Shown piece by piece: positions 1 to 6,232 of a stretch of 6,238 bases of DNA (position 1 is the first letter of the stretch; each line of letters opens with the position of its first letter). The DNA is taken from positions 1 to 6,238 of the forward strand of contig WRDA01000092.1 in NCBI GenBank assembly GCA_009783675.1. The letters are read 5' to 3'. The DNA is from Symbiobacteriaceae bacterium (lineage in GTDB: Bacteria > Bacillota > JAAYKD01 > WRDA01). A program made the translations under genes and the position numbers. The notes beneath the pieces are model-generated. The model saw only the letters and a list, made by a program, of their open reading frames with translations. It did not search any database and had not been told where the DNA came from.

Positions 1-1
1 A

Positions 2-142
2 GATAATCTGCGTAGCAACGAGGACTTCCTCCAGCCACAGCATAAACCCGATGGCATCGACTATGTCATCGTCAACGGCCAAATCGCCGTAGAGAGAGGG
101 GAACACAGCCATATCCGCGGGGGACTCATCTGTAAGGTTTAA
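2..142 (+). CDS. N-acyl-D-amino-acid deacylase family amidohydrolase, C-terminal end only
   Basis: The 5' part of this gene lies outside the window; the last 46 codons and a TAA stop are visible. The tail contains the stretch DGIDYVIVNGQIAVERGEH, which matches from memory the closing beta strands of D-aminoacylases and related amidohydrolases, where a G-I-x-Y-V-x-V-N-G segment is followed by V-x-x-G-x-H-T and a short arginine-rich end. Family members hydrolyse N-acyl-D-amino acids, or similar cyclic or acyl amides, in the cytoplasm using a metal-containing TIM barrel. None of the metal ligands or catalytic residues are in view, so substrate and activity cannot be judged. It is convergent with the ABC transporter gene on the other strand, and the stop codons overlap. 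Other members of the amidohydrolase superfamily (dihydroorotase-like or hydantoinase-like proteins) have similar C-terminal strands and remain possible. Confidence 0.8.
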   Translation, partial: DNLRSNEDFLQPQHKPDGIDYVIVNGQIAVERGEHSHIRGGLICKV

Positions 143-2055
143 GCCAAATCTTCCGTATCCTCTCCTGCCCTGATGGTATAGTACTGCGCTTGCGCCGTCC
201 ATAGCTGATGGTACTTGCCAGCGCAATCTGCCACCAGGGTTTCGTGATTGCCTCTCTGGATGATCTGCCCGTCATCGAATACCAGGATCTCGTCGCAGAA
301 GCGGCAGCTAGACATGCGGTGAGAAATGTAGATCGATGTTTTGTTGCCAACCAGATTGGCGAAATTTACATATATTTCTGCTTCGCTCGCAGGGTCCAGG
401 GAAGCGGTTGGTTCGTCTAAGATTACCACCGCAGCCTGACGATAGAGAGCTCTGGCGATAGCGACTTTCTGCAACTCACCTCCCGACAGCTCGATGCCCT
501 TGGCATCGACATTCTTATAAATAAACTGGTTAAGCTGGTCGGGCAAACTCTGGACCCGATCCTTCAGACCAGCCTGCTCTAACACAGACCACATCTCGAC
601 CTTATCATAGTCCGCAGACACGGCGATGTTTTCACCAACCGGATAGGCGAAGATGGTAAAATCCTGAAATACCACAGAAAAGAGCCTAAGATACTGCTCG
701 TATTCTATTTCTCTTATATCCACTCCGTTAAGTAGGATGCGTCCTTCGCTGGGATCATACAGCCGACATAACAGCTTGATGAATGTTGTCTTGCCGGACC
801 CGTTTACACCTACGATTCCCAGATGACTTGAATCATCAATAGTCAGGTTAAGATTCTGTAAGGTATATACATCCCTGCCCGGATAGCGAAAGGACACGTT
901 TTCGAAAGTAAACCTCAGCTTATCATCCCCTTGCATGGGGAGAGGACCGTCATTTCTAAGCATTACATCGGGATGTTCCAGATACCTGAAGTAATAAAGG
1001 GTATAAGGTGCTACCTGTTGTACTGTCGCCAGGTTTTTGGCCAAATCGTTAAGCCCGTTGTTAAACTGCTGAATGGCTCCGATATAAAGCAGAGCATCAC
1101 CAACCTGTATGGATCCACTCAGTGCCTTCACGGCTACGAACAGATAAATAATCCAGGAGAGCAGAGAAGCAGAGGCCGTGTTGGAAAGGGTGTAGGGCAT
1201 TTGGCTTAAGACCATCCTTACCGATCTGTTTAGGTTAGCTTCGCGGGCCTTGGTGAACTCTTCCTCGATGAGCTCCCCAAAGCCATAGAGACGTACATCC
1301 TTGCCAAACTGGTACCTGGAGATAAGGTTACGATCGTAATACCTCATATTGCGTACGGTCATTAAGGTGATGGGGACGTCGGCGAAACGTATGGCTGCCT
1401 CTTTGCGCATGTTGTGTAAGTTAAGCACAATAGCGGCGACAAATACTGTACTCAAGGCGAGCAAAGCCTGGGGCGAATCAAGATAGGCTGCCCAGCCGTC
1501 GGGGTTGCCATGAGCTGGAGTTCCCAGTACTCTGGCAACTAACACGGAGGATATGCCCAGCAAAACTAGGGACTTGACGATATCGGCCAAGAACTTCATT
1601 TGGAACTCCAGACGGGCAGGACCGTAGGCCTTAGTCTCCAGGGTGTCACTATACATTTCCTGGATCTTGGGATTCTCGGCGAGTTCCAGATCCATGGTTA
1701 GAGATTTCTTGGTCAACTCTGCTTCCATTAGGGTGTTTAGCTCCTGGTTCAAAACCTCGATGAGCCTTGCCATAACTGCGCGAAATGTCCCGACAGCAAG
1801 GTTTAGCGCTACAGTCATGGCAATTAGAACTGTGATTCTGCTCCGGTTCACGTCTCCGGCCAGCTCATTGATGATCATAGCCGGCAAGATAATGTTCACA
1901 TAGGGGAAGGCAACTTCCAGAGCAGCGTTGGCAAGGAATATGGGCAGAGCATGAGGTGCCATTCGCTTACCAAGCTTAATAATCTTCTGATAGATTCTCC
2001 ATGCTTCACGAAAACTCACCGTTACATCCAACTGCTTGCGTTTATATATCGTCAC
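139..2055 (-). CDS. ABC exporter half-transporter (permease-ATPase fusion), second gene of pair
   Basis: A 638-residue membrane exporter subunit with the usual order of a type I six-helix membrane domain (about residues 35-350) and a C-terminal ATPase (about 380-620). The ATPase has a complete motif set: A-loop Tyr391 in FRYPG, Walker A GVNGSGKTT at 416-424, Q-loop Gln464 in VVFQD, signature LSGGE at 523-527, Walker B VVILDEP at 543-549 with catalytic Glu548, D-loop SLD, and switch His579 in ISHRM. GTG at 2055 is chosen as start because GAGAGGGG lies 8 bases upstream and the codon follows the previous stop by four bases. An in-frame ATG at 2094 would overlap the upstream gene by 35 bp and has no clear ribosome binding site. 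A hydrophilic loop at about 178-197, between helices 3 and 4, is unusually long. The protein probably pairs with the product of the upstream gene. Substrate unknown; a peptide, lipid or drug are all possible, and no N-terminal peptidase domain is present. Confidence 0.93.
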   Translation of the reverse strand: MTIYKRKQLDVTVSFREAWRIYQKIIKLGKRMAPHALPIFLANAALEVAFPYVNIILPAMIINELAGDVNRSRITVLIAMTVALNLAVGTFRAVMARLIEVLNQELNTLMEAELTKKSLTMDLELAENPKIQEMYSDTLETKAYGPARLEFQMKFLADIVKSLVLLGISSVLVARVLGTPAHGNPDGWAAYLDSPQALLALSTVFVAAIVLNLHNMRKEAAIRFADVPITLMTVRNMRYYDRNLISRYQFGKDVRLYGFGELIEEEFTKAREANLNRSVRMVLSQMPYTLSNTASASLLSWIIYLFVAVKALSGSIQVGDALLYIGAIQQFNNGLNDLAKNLATVQQVAPYTLYYFRYLEHPDVMLRNDGPLPMQGDDKLRFTFENVSFRYPGRDVYTLQNLNLTIDDSSHLGIVGVNGSGKTTFIKLLCRLYDPSEGRILLNGVDIREIEYEQYLRLFSVVFQDFTIFAYPVGENIAVSADYDKVEMWSVLEQAGLKDRVQSLPDQLNQFIYKNVDAKGIELSGGELQKVAIARALYRQAAVVILDEPTASLDPASEAEIYVNFANLVGNKTSIYISHRMSSCRFCDEILVFDDGQIIQRGNHETLVADCAGKYHQLWTAQAQYYTIRAGEDTEDLA

Positions 2056-2059
2056 TTGC

Positions 2060-3910
2060 CTAGCCCCTCTCAAGCGGATTATAGCTGAAATCATCTTGAT
2101 AGTATTTGCTCTGGATCAGGAACAACTCGGCATAGCTACCCCCTGCAGCCAGGAGCTCTTCATGGGTTCCTGCTTCTTTAACCGAACCCTCAGACAGGAA
2201 TGCTATTCGATCGCAAAAGCGGGTGCTGGACAGGCGATGGGAAATATACAGCGCTGTTTTATCCCGGACGATCTCATCATAAGACTTATACAGTTCCTCT
2301 TCGGCCAGGGGATCCAAGGCTGCTGTCGGCTCATCCATTACCGTGATCGGAGCCGTCTTATACAAAGCTCTGGCCAGCATTAGCTTTTGCGTCTCTCCTC
2401 CGGAAAGATTAATGCCTTCGTCATCCAAAGCGCGCGTCAGGGCTGTATCTATGCCCAAGGGTAAACTGGCTATCTTCTCAGCCAAGCCAGCTTGTTGTAA
2501 AACCTCGTGCACCCTTGCTCGATCAGTCGCCTCGCTGTTTTGGCCGGATACATTCCTGGCAATATCCAGAGGTAAGACCCAGATATCCTGGAAGACCGGA
2601 GCGAAGAAGGCGTATAGTCTTTCCTTCGGCATGGTGGCTGTATCCTGACCATCGATGAGGATACGCCCCGTCGAAGGGCGATAAAGGCCCAGCAGCAGCT
2701 TAACGCAGGTTGTCTTACCAGCACCATTCAGCCCGACTAAAGCCATCTTCTCTCCTCTGTGTATGGTTAGCGAGAAGTCATGAAGCACAGGCATATCGCT
2801 GCCGGGATAGCAGAACGAAATGTCTTCGAAGATGATCTCCGGAGCACCGGTGGCTAGCTCAAGCTGTTCTGCGGCGCCGGAGTCCGCCGCTGCACTGCTA
2901 AGACCCTGATCGGTAGCATAATCCAGGTAATCTCGCAAGAAGCCTACCTCGCGCTGAGCGATGTTAAACTGACTATAATCTTGTAGCAGAAGGTTCAACC
3001 AGCCGGAAATACCTGCCACCGCCGCGAAGAGCAGGGAGTATTCACCGAGAGTAATTTGTCCCTGTATAACCAGGGTCGTCAGGTAGATATAGACCAGAGT
3101 GTCTCTGATAAGGTTAACCACCAGAGTACCGGTATCGGAGGCGAAATAACGCATGCGTATATTGGTCAGGCAACTTTTTTGTTCCCGTAAGTATTTCAGC
3201 ATCGTATCCATCAACCATTTCTGCATGGCGAAGAGGCGAATATCCTTGGTGGATGTGAACTCGTGGATCTTGAAGAAGCTGTAGTACCTCTGCTTCTCAG
3301 CCAGGATATAACCATCGATATGCCCAGTTTCATAGTCCCTGGCCTTTTGCGAGATCAGGTAGGAGATTAGGCTGCCGGCAAGTAAACCAAGGAATACCAG
3401 AATATGGAGATCTGCCACGATGTAGCAGTAAGCAATCAGGCTTAGAAGATGCCCGGCAAACCATACGCTGTATGCCGCAATTGCTCCTGCTCCGCGATAG
3501 GTAGCCTCGATTGCCCTGACCGCTTTCTCCCGTGCCATCTGACCAGCATGGCTTTCCAGATATGCGTAGTCCACCGTAAGAACTTTGTGAGTGTATAGCC
3601 ATACGAAGCGGTTCTGACTTATGACACCCCCCATTTGGATGCGCTGCTCGGTGAAAGTAAGCAGTATATTTGCCACCATCAAGCCAAAAGAGATCAGGGT
3701 TAGCTTGAAGACTGTCCCTTCCAGGCTTTCTCCGGTCGATATCATGGCATCGATGAGTACCCGTGGCATAAAAATCAATAACACCGGGCTGGCGACCATA
3801 CAGAAAATGCGCAGGATCATCCAGGGCAGAAGAGCTTTGTCCCAGGTCAGGAGAGAGCCCATTATATAGAGATAATTGCTCCAGGCTGTATTTTTCTTCC
3901 CGTTAGTCAT
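2060..3910 (-). CDS. ABC exporter half-transporter (permease-ATPase fusion), first gene of pair
   Basis: A 616-residue half-transporter of the same class as its downstream neighbour. The membrane domain spans about residues 24-312, with hydrophobic segments near 27-55, 69-87, 142-165, 168-188, 262-284 and 290-310. An alanine-rich linker (about 335-357) leads to the ATPase. Motifs are complete: A-loop Tyr368 in FCYPG, Walker A GLNGAGKTT at 393-401, Q-loop Gln441 in PVFQD, signature LSGGE at 502-506, Walker B ITVMDEP at 522-528 with catalytic Glu527, D-loop ALD, and switch His558 in ISHRL. ATG at 3910 is preferred over an in-frame GTG at 3919, because the GTG lies inside the ribosome binding site GAGGTGAT. 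Many heterodimeric exporters have one degenerate ATP site, but neither subunit here shows a missing catalytic residue. First gene of a two-gene operon, divergent from the regulator and kinase genes. Cargo is unknown; self-immunity, peptide export or multidrug efflux are all compatible. Confidence 0.93.
   Translation of the reverse strand: MTNGKKNTAWSNYLYIMGSLLTWDKALLPWMILRIFCMVASPVLLIFMPRVLIDAMISTGESLEGTVFKLTLISFGLMVANILLTFTEQRIQMGGVISQNRFVWLYTHKVLTVDYAYLESHAGQMAREKAVRAIEATYRGAGAIAAYSVWFAGHLLSLIAYCYIVADLHILVFLGLLAGSLISYLISQKARDYETGHIDGYILAEKQRYYSFFKIHEFTSTKDIRLFAMQKWLMDTMLKYLREQKSCLTNIRMRYFASDTGTLVVNLIRDTLVYIYLTTLVIQGQITLGEYSLLFAAVAGISGWLNLLLQDYSQFNIAQREVGFLRDYLDYATDQGLSSAAADSGAAEQLELATGAPEIIFEDISFCYPGSDMPVLHDFSLTIHRGEKMALVGLNGAGKTTCVKLLLGLYRPSTGRILIDGQDTATMPKERLYAFFAPVFQDIWVLPLDIARNVSGQNSEATDRARVHEVLQQAGLAEKIASLPLGIDTALTRALDDEGINLSGGETQKLMLARALYKTAPITVMDEPTAALDPLAEEELYKSYDEIVRDKTALYISHRLSSTRFCDRIAFLSEGSVKEAGTHEELLAAGGSYAELFLIQSKYYQDDFSYNPLERG
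2064..2071 (-). promoter_or_regulatory. Ribosome binding site deciding the GTG start of the second ABC gene
   Basis: GAGAGGGG on the minus strand lies 8 bases before the GTG at 2055. It falls inside the last codons of the upstream ABC gene, so ribosomes ending on the first gene could restart on the second. It supports a start 13 codons downstream of the longest possible reading frame. Confidence 0.7.
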
Positions 3911-3914
3911 AGAT

Positions 3915-3922
3915 ATCACCTC
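3915..3922 (-). promoter_or_regulatory. Ribosome binding site deciding the ATG start of the first ABC gene
   Basis: GAGGTGAT on the minus strand matches the anti-Shine-Dalgarno complement over eight bases and ends four bases before the ATG at 3910; the GAGG core is eight bases from it. A possible GTG start at 3919 lies within this site and is therefore unlikely to be used. Confidence 0.8.
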
Positions 3923-3933
3923 ATTTGCTTACT

Positions 3934-3945
3934 TAATGATCATTA
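3934..3945. repeat. 12-bp perfect palindrome over the exporter promoter
   Basis: TAATGATCATTA reads the same on both strands. It overlaps the candidate -10 box and the predicted transcription start of the ABC operon, so a bound dimeric protein could block or modulate that promoter. AT-rich 12-bp palindromes also arise by chance, so a function is not established. Confidence 0.4.
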
Positions 3946-3970
3946 TGACCAGCGATGCCTCGCTAGTCCG
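3942..3970 (-). promoter_or_regulatory. Candidate activator-dependent promoter for the ABC exporter operon
   Basis: On the minus strand CATAAT (3947 to 3942) is a five-of-six match to a -10 box. At the ideal 17-bp spacing the -35 position (3970 to 3965) reads CGGACT, a poor match. A weak -35 box with direct repeats starting five bases upstream is the arrangement expected of a promoter needing an activator such as a LytTR regulator. The predicted transcript would start near 3935, giving a leader of about 25 bases. This is inferred from motifs only. Confidence 0.35.
3951..3964. repeat. Short inverted repeat AGCGA-TGCC-TCGCT in the promoter spacer
   Basis: Two perfect 5-bp arms flank a 4-base loop. 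The element fills most of the spacer between the candidate -35 and -10 boxes of the exporter promoter. It would lie upstream of the predicted transcript start, so it is more likely a DNA site, if anything, than an RNA hairpin. The arms are short and chance occurrence is quite possible. Confidence 0.3.
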
Positions 3971-3975
3971 CTCTA

Positions 3976-4010
3976 TGGCAGATTTGGCAATATAGTGGCA
4001 GATTCGGCAA
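3976..4010. repeat. Tandem 15-bp direct repeats, candidate LytTR regulator operator
   Basis: TGGCAGATTTGGCAA (3976-3990) and TGGCAGATTCGGCAA (3996-4010) differ at one base and are 20 bp apart start to start, about two helical turns, so both copies present the same face of the DNA. LytTR-domain regulators such as AgrA, ComE and VirR are known to bind paired direct repeats spaced about two turns apart. The adjacent gene encodes just such a regulator. The repeats sit between the two divergent operons, just upstream of the candidate -35 position of the exporter promoter. Binding by this regulator is inferred, not shown. Confidence 0.6.
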
Positions 4011-4025
4011 AGCTCTTTTTTCTTC

Positions 4026-4059
4026 AGGAGGATTAAGCATTCGCTGTGCGAAATTTTTT
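4026..4059 (+). promoter_or_regulatory. Regulator leader: unused-looking ribosome binding site plus small hairpin and T-run
   Basis: AGGAGGA at 4026-4032 is a near-perfect ribosome binding site with no ATG, GTG or TTG at usual spacing. It is followed by a 5-bp stem TTCGC-TGT-GCGAA (4040-4052), then A and six T's (4054-4059), which resembles a very small intrinsic terminator. Together they could form a leader attenuator for the regulator gene. The stem is short for a real terminator, so this is a weak call. No convincing promoter for the regulator operon was found; TATAGT at 3991-3996 is a possible -10 box without a matching -35. Confidence 0.25.
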
Positions 4060-4094
4060 AAGCAAGTAAGCCTCGTATCCCAGCTCTTTACGGC

Positions 4095-4100
4095 AGGAGG
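4095..4100 (+). promoter_or_regulatory. Ribosome binding site of the response regulator gene
   Basis: AGGAGG lies ten bases before the ATG at 4111, slightly longer than ideal spacing. The resulting protein begins directly at the first beta strand of the receiver domain, which supports this start. Confidence 0.75.
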
Positions 4101-4110
4101 TAGCTGGCAT

Positions 4111-4851
4111 ATGTTAATAAGAGCGGCTCTATGTGAAGATAACGAGCAGGATCAGAAAGAGGTGGCTCGCCACCTGGTCAACTGGTCTTCGCTGCGAAGC
4201 CATCAGGTCGAACTCAGGGTGTTTCCGTATACCGATAGACTTATCGGAGAGATAGATGAGGATTACGACTCATACGATCTCTTCCTGCTCGATATCGAAA
4301 TGCGCAACCCCCAGGAAGGGTTGGATTTCGCCAGAAGGATTCGCCTCCGTTCAACCAGTGCGCCTATTATCTTCATCACCAGTCACACTGAATTAACCTA
4401 TGACAGTTATGATGTCTATGCCCTTAACTTCGTGGCGAAACCCATCCGGGAGGTTCGCTTTTTCGCCGCTTTGGACAGCCTGGTTAACCTGCTGAAGCAA
4501 AAGAAAATATACAATTTGACCTGTGTAATAGATGGCTCCGGAAGGCATATTCCCTTCGCTGACATCTTCTTCATCGATACGGATAATCATTATCTGCGGG
4601 TAAACAGTGACGCGGAACTACGTTTCCGGGGCAAGCTTAACGATCTTTGCCAGCAGTACCCTGCTGATCTGATTCTGTGCCATCAGAGTTACGCGGTAAA
4701 CATCGCTAAGGTTCATTCTATTCTCTTTCGTGATTCCATGGTTCAGCTGACAAATGGCTTGCGTCTTCCCGTAAGCAGATCCCATATCAAAACCTTGTGG
4801 AAAGCCCTTGAAGGCTTCTATGCTAGTCAGAAGGCAGCCCGGGATGAGTGA
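4111..4851 (+). CDS. LytTR-family response regulator (AgrA/LytR type)
   Basis: A 246-residue cytoplasmic transcription regulator. The receiver domain covers about residues 1-125: the acidic pair Glu9-Asp10, phosphoacceptor Asp61 in LLDIEM, Thr90 in FITSH and Lys110 followed by Pro111 in VAKPI are all present, so phosphorylation should work normally. The C-terminal LytTR DNA-binding domain covers about 135-236, with the family pattern of a D-I-x-F-I-x-T-x-x-H strand, then CHQSYAVNIAKV and a closing LPVSRSHIKTLW. Length is normal for the AgrA/LytR family. It is the first gene of an operon with the histidine kinase and is divergent from the exporter genes. The most likely target is the direct repeat at 3976-4010. 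Gene order (regulator before kinase) is the reverse of classical agr. Family assignment is firm; target genes and signal are inferred. Confidence 0.95.
   Translation: MLIRAALCEDNEQDQKEVARHLVNWSSLRSHQVELRVFPYTDRLIGEIDEDYDSYDLFLLDIEMRNPQEGLDFARRIRLRSTSAPIIFITSHTELTYDSYDVYALNFVAKPIREVRFFAALDSLVNLLKQKKIYNLTCVIDGSGRHIPFADIFFIDTDNHYLRVNSDAELRFRGKLNDLCQQYPADLILCHQSYAVNIAKVHSILFRDSMVQLTNGLRLPVSRSHIKTLWKALEGFYASQKAARDE
4829..4834 (+). promoter_or_regulatory. Ribosome binding site for the kinase gene, inside the regulator gene
   Basis: AGAAGG lies nine bases before the ATG at 4844. It supports this start, which overlaps the regulator's stop in ATGAGTGA. A competing GAAGG at 4810-4814 lies five bases before another in-frame ATG at 4820, so an N-terminus eight residues longer is possible. 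Confidence 0.5.
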
Positions 4852-6142
4852 AGCGTTTTATAGTGGCCTAGCAGTGTTCGGTGGCTTTTGGTATACATTC
4901 CTCTTCTTTTACCTTATAGATCATCTGGCTCTGGGAGCATCCGTTCATGTCAGACACAGAGCTTTAGCTTTCCTGCTTATAGGCAGCATAACTACGGCAC
5001 TACTGTATGGAGGAATCGAGCTGAGGCTGGTCGGTGTTGTCCAGGCAGTTTTACATCTTTTCTACTGCCACCTAACAGCGCCGGGAAGTAAGTGGCTGGG
5101 TCTGCTGTGGCCAGCAGTATATGCAGCGGTATTTCTGTCTGTAAATTCTGCCTGTGGAGTTAGCTCATACATGGCCTTAAATATCGAGGCGGTGGCTGCC
5201 ACTCAGCAACCCATTCAATTGGTCGCCGCCCTGTTCTACTGCAGCATAATCTACCTGTATATCTGCTCCTTCTCTCCCCGCAGAAAACTGATTCCTCTTA
5301 CTTCACAGATTCTGTCCATATCTGCTTTGACGGTTTGTGTTGCCATAATTGGCATCTTTATCGATTGGACAAAGGATTCCGTTCCTCAGGCCGATTCTCC
5401 ACAGATGCTCCTGCTGGTCAGCTGCTTCATGGCAACGACTATCGCCTGGTACATACTGTGGGATCTCCTTTTACAGCAGACGATAAAGACTTACACCGGT
5501 ATGCTGGAGGAGAACAGAGGCAGAAGTGAACAACAGAGCACCGAGAACCTGCAGTTACTTAACGAACGCCTGCGTGGACTACGACATGATCTGCATAATC
5601 AATTGTATGCGATATCCGGATTCATTAAACAAGGTGATCTTCCAGGCCTTACGTCATACTTCAGCCAGCTGAGTACAGAAGCTTTATACAACGATAGCTT
5701 TACCCTGACCAATCTGCCTCAGCTGGACGCTTTGCTACGCGCCAAAATGCTGCAGGCAGCATCACTTAGAGTTAGAACTGATATATTTCTGGTCGTACCA
5801 GGGTTTTTACCTCTCAGTAGCCTGGACCTGTGCTCCGTCCTTGGCAATGTCCTGGATAATGCTCTGGAAGCGACCAGACAACTCCCGGAAGAGCAACGCT
5901 TCATTTCACTGCAATCAGCGACGATCAGCAACATGTGGCTTATTACGGTAAAGAACTCTTGCAACGGTAACTACAGATACGATCATGAAAGTGAACTGTT
6001 ATCCACAAAGAACGATTTTAGCCACGGCGTTGGCCTTAAACGTGTGCGTAACCTGACAGAACAAAACAATGGCGCGGTTTTCATCGCAGCTGAAGCGGAT
6101 TACTTCAGCATCGAAATCGTCCTGCCATGGTCGACAGTATAA
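4844..6142 (+). CDS. AgrC-like membrane sensor histidine kinase (HPK10, GHKL ATPase)
   Basis: A 432-residue sensor kinase. The N-terminal half is a membrane sensor with six or seven hydrophobic segments (about residues 5-27, 38-58, 63-77, 85-100, 124-144, 152-174 and 188-210) and no large extracellular domain, as in peptide-sensing AgrC and ComD kinases. A polar helical linker (about 212-243) leads to the H-box RGLRHDLHNQLYAISG with phosphoacceptor His248. The ATPase follows: N-box LGNVLDNALEA with Asn335 and Asn339, and G-box HGVGLKRV at about 394-401. There is no separate HisKA dimerisation domain, as usual in HPK10. It should phosphorylate the regulator encoded just upstream, whose gene it overlaps by eight bases. 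The chosen start places the first membrane helix near the N-terminus; ATG at 4820 is an alternative. The ligand is unknown: AgrC-like architecture suggests a peptide, but no peptide gene is visible. Confidence 0.93.
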   Translation: MSEAFYSGLAVFGGFWYTFLFFYLIDHLALGASVHVRHRALAFLLIGSITTALLYGGIELRLVGVVQAVLHLFYCHLTAPGSKWLGLLWPAVYAAVFLSVNSACGVSSYMALNIEAVAATQQPIQLVAALFYCSIIYLYICSFSPRRKLIPLTSQILSISALTVCVAIIGIFIDWTKDSVPQADSPQMLLLVSCFMATTIAWYILWDLLLQQTIKTYTGMLEENRGRSEQQSTENLQLLNERLRGLRHDLHNQLYAISGFIKQGDLPGLTSYFSQLSTEALYNDSFTLTNLPQLDALLRAKMLQAASLRVRTDIFLVVPGFLPLSSLDLCSVLGNVLDNALEATRQLPEEQRFISLQSATISNMWLITVKNSCNGNYRYDHESELLSTKNDFSHGVGLKRVRNLTEQNNGAVFIAAEADYFSIEIVLPWSTV

Positions 6143-6177
6143 ACCGCCCAAAGCTTCGCAAACATATATTTTTGATC

Positions 6178-6206
6178 TTGACAAAGACTCTGGAAGCAGG
6201 TATACT
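6178..6206 (+). promoter_or_regulatory. Strong sigma-A (sigma-70 type) promoter
   Basis: TTGACA (6178-6183) is a perfect -35 box and TATACT (6201-6206) a five-of-six -10 box, separated by exactly 17 bp. Transcription should start near 6213, leaving a leader of only about 20 bases before the ATG at 6233. The gene downstream therefore probably has its own strong, largely constitutive promoter rather than depending on read-through from the kinase gene. The stretch from 6143 to 6177 shows no clear terminator hairpin. Confidence 0.85.
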
Positions 6207-6217
6207 CTCTTCGTTCG

Positions 6218-6223
6218 AGGAGG
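6218..6223 (+). promoter_or_regulatory. Ribosome binding site of the right-edge gene
   Basis: AGGAGG lies nine bases before the ATG at 6233 and within a few bases of the predicted transcript 5' end. Together with the promoter it makes a compact, efficient expression signal. Confidence 0.8.
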
Positions 6224-6232
6224 GACAAGCCT

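Noticed and set aside
2056..2094. In-frame ATG at 2094 as the start of the second ABC gene
   Set aside because: It has no clear ribosome binding site and would overlap the upstream gene by 35 bp, whereas GTG at 2055 has GAGAGGGG at ideal spacing just after the upstream stop.
2036..2383. Plus-strand open frame of 115 codons opposite the ABC genes
   Set aside because: It is antisense to the conserved ATPase C-terminus of the first ABC gene, has no recognisable domain, and is best explained as a by-product of coding on the other strand.
3984..4012. TTGGCA as a -35 box for the regulator operon
   Set aside because: At spacings of 16-18 bp the -10 positions read GGCAAA, GCAAAG or CAAAGC, none resembling TATAAT; TTGGCA is better explained as part of the direct repeat.
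4014..4022. T-run after CGGCAAAGC as an intrinsic terminator
   Set aside because: No stable stem precedes the T's, and the upstream sequence is the direct repeat rather than an inverted repeat.
4046..4069. Seven-codon GTG reading frame in the regulator leader
   Set aside because: Its GTG is 14 bases from the nearest ribosome binding site core, the peptide is only seven residues, and it is not distinguishable from chance.
4808..4843. TTG at 4808 as the start of the kinase gene
   Set aside because: It lies deep inside the regulator gene and has no supporting ribosome binding site; ATG at 4844 overlaps the regulator stop and places the first membrane helix at the N-terminus.
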